12,654 nucleotides of DNA from Syntrophomonas sp. UBA5288 (GTDB lineage Bacteria; Bacillota; Syntrophomonadia; Syntrophomonadales; Syntrophomonadaceae), in the NCBI GenBank assembly GCA_002408445.1, contig DHSK01000048.1, positions 1 to 12,654 of the forward strand, read 5' to 3'. Under the pieces are notes generated by a model. It worked only from the letters and a program-made list of their open reading frames with translations, ran no database searches and was not told the origin of the DNA. A program made the position numbers and the translations under genes. This document shows positions 6,880 to 12,654 of the stretch, piece after piece. Each line of letters starts with the position of its first letter. Within the stretch, counting starts at the first letter, position 1.

Positions 6880-7404
6880 TTAATTACGGGTAGGAAAATA
6901 ACCACCATCATCAAGGCAAATAATATAGTTAATACAAATAAACGGCATCATGTTGCCATGCCCCTGAGGCGAATTACTTCCCGTTATGGTTATCGCTTCC
7001 GCATTCATTTGCCCATTGGGTGTGTTGGTAGAATACTGAAATACGGTACTGCCTGCCCAAAAAGCGTTCTCGGGACTTGCTGCAGTTCCGGGCGCATTGC
7101 TGACCATAATCTCATGAGTATGTTGCGGCAATTGCGCACTGTTAAGCACAACCGTTTCCGCTCCGCCCATTTCGCCTATAGTTTTGGTGCTTATACCGCT
7201 CCCTGTGCCCTGGCCTACAGGAATGCGGCCCCTTAAATCCGGCAATTTAAAGGTGGTTGCATCTCCTCCATAAATATTGCCGATTAAAGCGTACAATGCT
7301 GAATATTGGGTAATAGGCAAAGACCTTCCATCACAAAGTGCCCATCCCACAGGGGCATAGTTTCCTCCAAACATGCGTATTTCGCCTATAAAACAATCTG
7401 CCAT
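6880..7404 (-). CDS. Phage tail-collar domain protein, MdpB/COG4675 type (first of three)
   Basis: This is the 174-residue first member of the triplet in transcription order. The collar domain (about 5-60) reads FIGEIRMFGGNYAPVGW, CDG, LYALIGNIYGGD and TFKLPDLRGR. The variable part has LPQHTH (His95, His97) and GHGNMMPFICINYIICL (His149 near its start), and the protein ends in PTRN. It shows the full set of motifs I associate with the MdpB group, so it may be closest to the ancestral form. No secretion signal is seen. ATG 7404 has GGAGG 8 bases upstream. It follows the DUF6916-like gene by 44 bases. No capsid, terminase, tail-tube or baseplate gene is nearby, so a prophage origin is not supported here. 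Confidence 0.92.
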   Translation of the reverse strand: MADCFIGEIRMFGGNYAPVGWALCDGRSLPITQYSALYALIGNIYGGDATTFKLPDLRGRIPVGQGTGSGISTKTIGEMGGAETVVLNSAQLPQHTHEIMVSNAPGTAASPENAFWAGSTVFQYSTNTPNGQMNAEAITITGSNSPQGHGNMMPFICINYIICLDDGGYFPTRN

Positions 7405-7448
7405 GTTTAATACCTCCTTTGATTATTTTTATAAAGGGAATTACTCCA

Positions 7449-7754
7449 TTACAGCAAACGGTTAAAGACTACCTCATATTGCATACCACTGGTGTTTCTG
7501 GCCACCGGTACCATAAAAAGTGATAATGAGCCCAGTTGCTCATGCTCCATCTCATATATCTGCTGGTTCAGCATAGGTTCCAAAGGGCCTTCGAAAATAA
7601 GAAAAAAGTTTTCCTGGACCTGGTTGGATATGATTGGATTGACTTGCAGCAGTTTTAGTTTGATATCAGGCATATCAGCCGGGGTAATTACTATAAAATG
7701 GCTGTCAACGTAGGGGGAGATTTGATCGCAGCTTAAAGAATCCAGACTGTTCAC
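7449..7754 (-). CDS. Small DUF6916-like protein next to collar genes
   Basis: The 101-residue product has no signal peptide or membrane segment. The pattern FEGPLEPMLNQQIYEMEH, then LGSLSLFMVPV and YEVVFNR at the C-terminus, matches my memory of the DUF6916 family, a roughly 100-residue group of unknown function often encoded beside tail-collar proteins. The function is unknown; a chaperone, adaptor or fibre-base role is only a guess. The start chosen is GTG 7754. Its purine-rich site (AAAGGA) is only about one base away, unusually close, so the true start could be slightly different or translation may be coupled to the GNAT gene ending 18 bases upstream. Confidence 0.75.
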   Translation of the reverse strand: MNSLDSLSCDQISPYVDSHFIVITPADMPDIKLKLLQVNPIISNQVQENFFLIFEGPLEPMLNQQIYEMEHEQLGSLSLFMVPVARNTSGMQYEVVFNRLL

Positions 7755-7772
7755 TTCCTTTCCCAGCCTGAT

Positions 7773-8249
7773 TCAGTTATCAGGCTCAGATTTGCGCCAT
7801 ATCATGGTCAAATATGGTTCACCGGCTTGCAGGAGCTGAAATCCCAACCGTTCATAGAACCGGCGGGCAGGGTTGCTTTTTAGCACGGCCAGCCTCAGTG
7901 ATTCTCCGGGCCGCATCTCTTCTTGCAGCTCCCGCAATAATGCATGACCGATACCCCGGTTCCGGAACTCCGTCAACAGGCTTATATCAACCAGAACCCG
8001 GCCTGTTTCGGTTTGAGCCAGCAATATACGTCCGGCCGGGGTATTTTCAACATAGATAATTCTGCTCTCCAGATCAGGATATTGCATCTGATAGGAACGT
8101 TGCTGACATTGATATTGCATACGCAAGAATTCCCCTTGTTCTTCCGGCGTCCATCCCCAGGCAGATATTTCTGCTTCCCGGGAATTGGCATAAACAGTGA
8201 AGAAAAAGGGGTCCGTTGACTCGGTTATAACTGTTTTATATTCCTTCAT
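7773..8249 (-). CDS. GNAT-family N-acetyltransferase
   Basis: This 158-residue protein shows the acetyl-CoA binding motif A of GNAT enzymes, RNRGIGHALL (about residues 96-105), following the beta strand VLVDISLLTEF. The C-terminal motif B region NPARRFYERLGF lies at about 126-137. The N-terminal half (Trp31, Trp33, EEQGEFLRMQYQCQQ) would form the acceptor-binding part, so the substrate cannot be told. The enzyme would transfer an acetyl group to an amine of a small molecule or protein in the cytoplasm. It is the first gene of the six-gene operon, 18 bases before the DUF6916-like gene, which suggests its substrate may be an operon product or its precursor; that is inference. ATG 8249 is preceded by a G-rich site (GGGGGAGG) with short spacing. 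A promoter lies about 80 bases upstream. Confidence 0.88.
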   Translation of the reverse strand: MKEYKTVITESTDPFFFTVYANSREAEISAWGWTPEEQGEFLRMQYQCQQRSYQMQYPDLESRIIYVENTPAGRILLAQTETGRVLVDISLLTEFRNRGIGHALLRELQEEMRPGESLRLAVLKSNPARRFYERLGFQLLQAGEPYLTMIWRKSEPDN

Positions 8250-8319
8250 GCCTCCCCCTTTTTCGCCATTATTGGCGTTTAATATATTTGTTGGTGGTAA
8301 TCCTACTTTTGTATCATTT

Positions 8320-8359
8320 GTTGACTACAATTTAACTTTTTTATTGTAGGTCTGTCAAC
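8320..8359. promoter_or_regulatory. Dyad overlapping the operon promoter, possible operator
   Basis: CTACAAT (8325-8331) is inverted as ATTGTAG (8343-8349), and the outer GTTGA (8320-8324) is inverted as TCAAC (8355-8359). The dyad covers both the -35 and -10 boxes, so it would lie outside the transcript and act as DNA: a repressor site is the natural guess. The regulator is unknown. Confidence 0.4.
8330..8358 (-). promoter_or_regulatory. Predicted sigma-A-type promoter of the six-gene operon
   Basis: On the minus strand, TTGACA (8358-8353, a perfect -35) is followed by a 17-base spacer and TTAAAT (8335-8330, 4 of 6 to TATAAT). The start point would fall near 8323, giving a leader of roughly 75 bases before the GNAT gene. 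It is the best promoter-like sequence seen in the window by eye. Confidence 0.6.
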
Positions 8360-8360
8360 C

Positions 8361-8378
8361 ATTTTTATCCATAAAAAT
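8361..8378. promoter_or_regulatory. AT-rich palindrome just upstream of the -35 box
   Basis: ATTTTTAT-CC-ATAAAAAT forms a perfect 18-base palindrome directly upstream (with respect to the minus strand) of the TTGACA box. The position and A/T-tract content fit an UP element bound by the RNA polymerase alpha C-terminal domain, or a second regulator site. The rest of 8250-8499 holds no gene that I can support. Confidence 0.4.
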
Positions 8379-8498
8379 CCTTTTTAAGGTAAAAATGCAG
8401 TACGGCTGCCAAATGGAAATAGAACGACATTCAAAGTAACCTATCCGTTATTATGCAGATTTCTGCGATTATCCAACATTGGTTTCAGCCCTGAGCAG

Positions 8499-8539
8499 AA
8501 AAATAAAAAACTCCAAGAAATGCGCAACACTTCTTGGAG
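8499..8539 (-). terminator. Intrinsic terminator of ddh
   Basis: On the minus strand, CTCCAAGAA (8539-8531) pairs perfectly with TTCTTGGAG (8519-8511) across an 11-base loop, followed at once by TTTTTTATTTTT (8510-8499). It is a textbook rho-independent terminator about 70 bases past the ddh stop codon, and it separates ddh from the collar operon. Confidence 0.92.
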
Positions 8540-8607
8540 CTATTATGGGTTTATAAGTCCAATTGCAAAAGAGATTAGAACTTTGGAAAAATCAATTCTG
8601 TTGGCTC

Positions 8608-9516
8608 TTAAACCAGATGCCTGATAATATCATCCGGATTCCCATACAAGTAATCGATAATGGGGATTTGAATCATGGTGTAGGCACCCGGTTTCTGCTT
8701 AAGGCTGGCTCGGGCTGCAGCAACCATGATCTGCGAAGTTAAAGCCGGGTTATTTATCTTCATGGAGTAACTTAACAACTGGTTATGGGTTGAGCCCGAA
8801 ACACCTTTGCGCTCCATGTTAACTCCATGCCCTACATCCAATAACATAGCCACATCCGGCACCTGGCTTACAATAGTTTCATCGTTGGCAAAGTAGGGGT
8901 CATTCTTAATGGCTGCTGCAACTTCATTAAAGTCAGTTCCCGGTCGGAGCTGCACATAAACCATCCGACGATGGACCCCTGTACCGGTCGGGATAGTCAT
9001 CGACAAGGCATTTTCCACCCCGGGGATGGATTTGGCAGCTACGGTGTGCCCCATACTCATGCCGGGCCCGAAATTGGTATAAGTAATGCCGCGGGGAGCC
9101 ATGAACTCAAACATACAGCGAACCATAGAATCGGTACCAGGATCCCAGCCGGCTGAATTGACAGCCACGCTATGGTTGCGGCGGGCAACTTCATCCAGTT
9201 TGATGCGCAAATCTGCCAGGTGCCCGTGAATATCATAACTGTCCACCGTATTAATTCCCATAGCCAATATTTTAGCGGCAACATCCGGTACTGCCCGGGT
9301 AGGAATGCATAACAGGGCAACATCAACCTCCGCTAATTCCTCGATCGATGCGACCAAATTGTGAGCTTGAGCTGCGGCCAGGGATGAACCTTCCAGTGCC
9401 CCGGCCGGTTCCACGATTCCTGCTAATTGCATGTCTGGTGAAGCTTGTACGGCCTCAACCGCATATTTTCCGATATTACCATAACCCAATACTGCAATAT
9501 TTGTTTTCTTCATCAT
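8608..9516 (-). CDS. ddh: meso-Diaminopimelate D-dehydrogenase
   Basis: The 302-residue enzyme catalyses the NADPH-dependent reductive amination of L-2-amino-6-oxopimelate (from tetrahydrodipicolinate) to meso-diaminopimelate, EC 1.4.1.16. This is the one-step shortcut of the lysine/peptidoglycan precursor pathway in the cytoplasm. The N-terminal Rossmann motif GYGNIG is at 11-16. Family signatures follow: VDSYDIHG (91-98), SAGWDPG (121-127), FGPGMSMGH (149-157) and HGVNMERKGVSGSTHNQ (230-246). Length is normal for the family. ATG 9516 has AGAGG 7 bases upstream; the second ATG would give a protein one residue shorter. The gene appears monocistronic: its own terminator lies downstream and more than 200 bases lie upstream. 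Nothing looks damaged. Confidence 0.95.
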   Translation of the reverse strand: MMKKTNIAVLGYGNIGKYAVEAVQASPDMQLAGIVEPAGALEGSSLAAAQAHNLVASIEELAEVDVALLCIPTRAVPDVAAKILAMGINTVDSYDIHGHLADLRIKLDEVARRNHSVAVNSAGWDPGTDSMVRCMFEFMAPRGITYTNFGPGMSMGHTVAAKSIPGVENALSMTIPTGTGVHRRMVYVQLRPGTDFNEVAAAIKNDPYFANDETIVSQVPDVAMLLDVGHGVNMERKGVSGSTHNQLLSYSMKINNPALTSQIMVAAARASLKQKPGAYTMIQIPIIDYLYGNPDDIIRHLV

Positions 9517-9559
9517 GAATATACCTCTGTCCCCATTTAATATTTTTCTCTAGGATATA

Positions 9560-9637
9560 TTAAAGTTGAGTCATATAGCAAGAAAGTATGCCGTATACAT
9601 GAACGATAGCGGTGAAGAAATTTGGGTTCAACTTTAA
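9560..9637. repeat. Widely spaced inverted repeat upstream of ddh
   Basis: TTAAAGTTGA (9560-9569) recurs inverted as TCAACTTTAA (9628-9637), with 58 bases between. Both arms lie in the ddh upstream region, about 45-120 bases before the start codon. A possible minus-strand promoter, TTGAAC (9631-9626), 17 bases, TATCGT (9608-9603), overlaps the distal arm. The arrangement would suit paired operator half-sites, but no regulator is known. Confidence 0.4.
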
Positions 9638-9669
9638 TCCAATGTTCTCAGTTTATATAATATTAATAG

Positions 9670-9687
9670 AGACGGAGCGTACCGTCT
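9670..9687 (-). terminator. Weak terminator-like hairpin after the DUF2939-like gene
   Basis: AGACGG and CCGTCT form a 6-bp stem with a 6-base loop, about 60 bases past the stop codon of the 358-residue gene. The following minus-strand sequence (CTATTAATATT) is T-rich but not a T-run. It is a plausible weak terminator. Confidence 0.4.
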
Positions 9688-9747
9688 TGAACCATAATAA
9701 AGAGGTATCTGGGGAGCATGGAGATAGAACCTACCATTACTAAATCC

Positions 9748-10824
9748 TTACGGCAACTCATCAAGGAGCTTCAATTCAGAACCATCAGCAAATTTTATAA
9801 GTTGAGGTTGGATATCAATGGATAACTGTTCTGTCGGAGTTTCAAAAAGCAATTGGTCTGAATCAATAAACGGATTAATTTCTTTTGACCAAGTTAAGGG
9901 AATAGATGTACCAGGTGTCCAGTTGCCTTGAAATACCAGGTCTTCATTAAGTAGAAGACCACCTTCAATAGCCTTTACATTTAACTGTGCCTGAATCTCA
10001 TTTACCGCAACAGTACCATTAAGATGGGCATCCGCTGAAAAAGTAATTGAGTCGTCCCAGCCCCAATCGTCAGAGTTTCTTATAAGGGTAACACTACCTA
10101 ACGCTAGCGCTTTATCTATCTTTTCCACAATTGGCTGGTTCAGTTTATCCAGTTTGGCTTTTTCTAATCGTTTGCTTTCATTAATGACATCGCCCAAGTT
10201 GCTCAATTCCGCCAATTGCCAATAGTTTCCCATGTCACGCATTTTTAGATCAGCCACCAGGTTTTTATCATATCCTGGAACCTTTATTTCTAGACCTACT
10301 ATAGCTATATTTCCCTCTTTTTTTACATATTTAGTTCCAACCACCTGCATGGATTGATCTTTTGCCTTGTTCAGCAGATCTTTCACCACAACTGGATCTT
10401 CCTTGTCCTGGCTTGCATCGGTTTCAACACTGCCCTTTTCTACAAAGCTTTTCACTTCTTTATTAACTACCTTTACCAGTTGGGGTTTGAACATTTCAAT
10501 TAAGCCATCGGCAAGCTCATTCTGTATTTCTTCGGGGTCATTAATGGCAACTTCACATAACTGATCAACCGCACGGGTTGATACGCTTTCAATATCTACA
10601 TACTTTTCAAAAGTAGGTAAATCATGTTGCTTTATCGCTTTAGCAATCATCTTCAAAGAGTACTCCGGTGTGGTTGTCCAGTAATAATAACCGCCGCCAC
10701 CCAAAAGAGCTAACACTAAAACGGCCAATACCCAAGGTAGAACACGTCTTTTTTTAGGTGGTAATACATCACTGTTTAATTCCTGGGTAATCACATTGTC
10801 AATATTTGTTTCTTCACCATCCAT
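9748..10824 (-). CDS. Membrane-anchored DUF2939-like protein
   Basis: This 358-residue protein has a short charged N-terminus, PPKKRR at 22-27, one membrane segment at about 28-48 (LPWVLAVLVLALLGGGGYYYW) and a long outside part, so a type II membrane protein is expected. Residues about 53-205 (TPEYSLKMIAKAIKQHDLPTFEKYVDIESV) resemble DUF2939, in which a helical start is followed by a beta domain. Residues about 206-358 hold a second, beta-rich region (SDDWGWDDSITF, FQGNWTPGTSIPLTW). No catalytic motif is visible and the function is unknown; an envelope stress or lipoprotein-like role is only a guess. ATG 10824 is preceded by GGAGG at 8 bases. It appears to be a single-gene unit, with intergenic gaps of over 200 bases on both sides. 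Confidence 0.8.
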   Translation of the reverse strand: MDGEETNIDNVITQELNSDVLPPKKRRVLPWVLAVLVLALLGGGGYYYWTTTPEYSLKMIAKAIKQHDLPTFEKYVDIESVSTRAVDQLCEVAINDPEEIQNELADGLIEMFKPQLVKVVNKEVKSFVEKGSVETDASQDKEDPVVVKDLLNKAKDQSMQVVGTKYVKKEGNIAIVGLEIKVPGYDKNLVADLKMRDMGNYWQLAELSNLGDVINESKRLEKAKLDKLNQPIVEKIDKALALGSVTLIRNSDDWGWDDSITFSADAHLNGTVAVNEIQAQLNVKAIEGGLLLNEDLVFQGNWTPGTSIPLTWSKEINPFIDSDQLLFETPTEQLSIDIQPQLIKFADGSELKLLDELP

Positions 10825-11152
10825 TTAGCATTCCTCCCATCTTGTACTCCCGACAAATTATTATCCTACTTCCTTTCTGTTGGCCAACTACATTACTAAA
10901 TCTTAATTTCTTTTTGTATCCTTATATTCCCTGCCAGATAAATGAGAAAAGTTACAATCTATTGCAAAAAGCCCTAACAATCTCCTAAATATACGCATAT
11001 TTGCAACATAACCAATTACGGTACAATATATATTAGTACACTTTATAATGCTATTAAGGGAACGATAAAGAGCAGCACCATGCAAACGTGTAATTGAAGC
11101 ATTAGTGAAATGTGTTGGGTAATAAAAAATCGCCCCTGACTTACAGATATAA
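10825..11152. other. AT-rich intergenic region, no supported gene
   Basis: About 330 bases lie between the serine hydrolase and the DUF2939-like gene. It must carry the promoter of the latter; TATAAG on the minus strand near 10925 is a -10 candidate without a convincing -35. A perfect 10-bp palindrome, GTTGGCCAAC, lies at 10879-10888. No clear terminator for the serine hydrolase gene was found. A 60-codon open frame on the minus strand lacks coding character. Confidence 0.5.
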
Positions 11153-12654
11153 CTAATTAAGTAAATTCCAATAACTAAGCATCCCCATCAATCCTATAAC
11201 CGCCAGGGTAAATATACTATAATGCACCCGGTCCATCCGCCCCCAAAATCCCTTCCACCAAGCCATCACCGTAAAGGACACCAGTAAACCACTGAAAATC
11301 CACATTAGCGTTGGTACAACACCAAGTAATAGCGTTCCCTCTACAGGCATAAACGCTTCTTGGGGCAATTGGTATACAGGGTCAATACCCGAAGAAAACA
11401 GGTTGGCGAATAAAAGCAAGATGGTGACAGCGGTACCAATTCCAACCCCGGAAGCAATGATAGAATTACACCAACCTGATATCATTCTGATCATCCAGTA
11501 AATAAGTGAACTTATGGTGATTAATATTATGATTAGTGCAGCTAATGCCGTAAAACTGATAGTTGCGTAAAATGGAGCTTGGGAATATGTCATCGGGCCG
11601 TCGGTAGTCAGCATTACCCTGCCGAAGGGATCTGTTTTAAAAATAATTTTATGAAACGGGCCAAAGGCATCCTGGGTTCTTCCTGTTCTAAGGTTCTGGT
11701 AAACGCCGGGTCCGGCTTCAATGAATTTATTGGTTTCTCCGCCATTAGTAACCAGCAGATACCCATCTTCGTTCACCTCAACCTTAATAATACCTCCAGA
11801 TAATATGCTGACAATTTTCTCGTCAGTCGTAACGCTTTTCCGGTTCATCTGGTATTCACCGGTAAAATATTCAGCCCTTTCCCGGCTGCCTGCGCCGGGT
11901 ACTCCCGTTATTTGAGCTTTAACCGGATAGTAAGAATCCATAAACTCTTGAAAAACCTCGGAATGAAGAAGATGATTACCGCCGCTGTAGGAAATAAAAA
12001 TTCCGGTATTCTCTTCCGGCATCAGATAGAGACCTGTGTTATAGAGCATCGTACTTCCGCTATGGAATAGCACTTCCTGGTCATTAAAGACCCCTTCCAT
12101 GAATCCAAGCGTCATGCCTCCCAAAGCCGGGTCATAGGTAAAATGCCGCTCATGCATTTCTTCTAATGTTTCTTCCTTAAGGATTCGCCCTCCATTAAGA
12201 GCACCTCCAGATAAATGAGCTATCATGAAATTGGCCATATCGGAGGCGGTACTGCTCATACTGCCGGCTGGTTCGAGCATGATATATTCGAAACTTGCTT
12301 CAGTATAGGATCCATTAATAAATCGGTAGGGTTTAGCCATACGTCCCGGCGGGTCTATAGCCGGAGGCTGCCGGTAGGTACTGTTGTTCATATGCAAAGG
12401 CGAGAAAATGTTTTTTTCAACATACTCTGAAAAAGGCATACCAGACAATCTTTCTACGATATAACCTGCCAGAGCAGTACCATAATTCGAATAGGCCGCA
12501 ACTTCACCAGCCGGAAATATCCTGGCCGGCAGGTAGTTCTTCACATATTCATCCAGTGGTAGCAGTTCATCCTGCGCCAGCCGGAAAAGCATGTCAGGGT
12601 AATCTTCAAAGCCTGGAGTGTGGGTCATCAAATGGGTCATGGTGATCGGTTCGG
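11153..12654 (-). CDS. Class C beta-lactamase/PBP4*-like serine hydrolase with C-terminal membrane domain (5' end outside window)
   Basis: The frame runs off the right edge (codons for E-P-I-T precede the first visible Met), so the N-terminus and the SxxK nucleophile motif are missing from view. About 499 residues remain. Typical class C/PBP motifs are present: LMTHTPGF, the YSN motif (Tyr50 of the visible Met numbering) in AAYSNYGTALAGYIVERL, EPAGSMSSTASDMANFM, and an HSG triad motif in LFHSGSTMLYNTGLYLMP (193-195). A beta-rich linker domain covers about 245-350, and four membrane helices follow (about 357-384, 393-413, 435-461, 472-492). Such proteins act outside the cytoplasmic membrane as peptidases, esterases or peptidoglycan-related hydrolases; the substrate cannot be told. 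The stop is TAG 11153-11155. The first visible Met is internal, not the start. Confidence 0.9.
   Translation of the reverse strand, partial: EPITMTHLMTHTPGFEDYPDMLFRLAQDELLPLDEYVKNYLPARIFPAGEVAAYSNYGTALAGYIVERLSGMPFSEYVEKNIFSPLHMNNSTYRQPPAIDPPGRMAKPYRFINGSYTEASFEYIMLEPAGSMSSTASDMANFMIAHLSGGALNGGRILKEETLEEMHERHFTYDPALGGMTLGFMEGVFNDQEVLFHSGSTMLYNTGLYLMPEENTGIFISYSGGNHLLHSEVFQEFMDSYYPVKAQITGVPGAGSRERAEYFTGEYQMNRKSVTTDEKIVSILSGGIIKVEVNEDGYLLVTNGGETNKFIEAGPGVYQNLRTGRTQDAFGPFHKIIFKTDPFGRVMLTTDGPMTYSQAPFYATISFTALAALIIILITISSLIYWMIRMISGWCNSIIASGVGIGTAVTILLLFANLFSSGIDPVYQLPQEAFMPVEGTLLLGVVPTLMWIFSGLLVSFTVMAWWKGFWGRMDRVHYSIFTLAVIGLMGMLSYWNLLN

Noticed and set aside
5824..8249. Prophage or prophage remnant
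   Set aside because: Collar domains suggest phage tails, but there is no integrase, terminase, capsid, tape measure, baseplate, holin or attachment site, and MdpB-type genes are widespread outside phages.
10903..11085. 60-codon open frame on the minus strand with a TTG start
   Set aside because: No ribosome binding site, Cys/Arg/Ile-rich product without recognisable motif, and it sits in an AT-rich intergenic region.

Overview
The window looks like a chromosomal segment of a low-to-mid GC Gram-positive-lineage bacterium (Firmicutes; Clostridia or a relative is my inference). The basis is strong AGGAGG-type ribosome binding sites before most genes, an S-layer-homology (SLH) surface protein, an EndoA/MazF-type protein whose sequence is closest in memory to the Bacillus one, and a meso-diaminopimelate dehydrogenase. 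Species cannot be named from the sequence alone. No rRNA, tRNA, CRISPR array, transposase or integrase is visible.

Layout. Bases 1-1424 (+) hold the 3' end of a large unrecognised gene that is clearly more GC-rich than what follows; it ends at a perfect 15-bp-stem hairpin. A small intergenic stretch with REP-like palindromes separates it from a convergent, solitary mazF/endoA-like gene (1601-1948, -). That gene has no antitoxin beside it, and an asparagine sits where the family has its catalytic arginine. Bases 2165-8249 (-) form the centrepiece, a tight six-gene operon transcribed leftward: a GNAT acetyltransferase, a DUF6916-like small protein, three tandem 'microcystin-dependent' tail-collar proteins (MdpB/COG4675 type), and a 1205-residue secreted SLH-anchored protein with DNRLRE, IPT/TIG and FN3-like domains. 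A promoter with TTGACA/17 bp/TTAAAT, an AT-rich upstream palindrome and an overlapping dyad lies at 8320-8378. A hairpin follows the operon at 2110-2153.

Upstream of the operon lie single-gene units on the same strand: ddh (8608-9516), with a textbook intrinsic terminator; a membrane-anchored DUF2939-like protein (9748-10824); and the 3' part of a class C beta-lactamase/PBP-like serine hydrolase with four C-terminal membrane helices (11153-12654, cut by the window edge).

How the genes may work together. The ddh product makes meso-DAP for lysine and peptidoglycan, the serine hydrolase is a cell-envelope enzyme, and the SLH protein binds the wall, so the right two-thirds of the window has an envelope flavour. 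The best candidate for an undescribed system is the six-gene operon: phage-tail-fibre-like collar proteins outside any visible prophage, co-transcribed with a small DUF6916-like partner, an acetyltransferase and a wall-anchored multi-domain adhesin-like protein. The membership is read directly from gene order and spacing; a joint surface function is inference.
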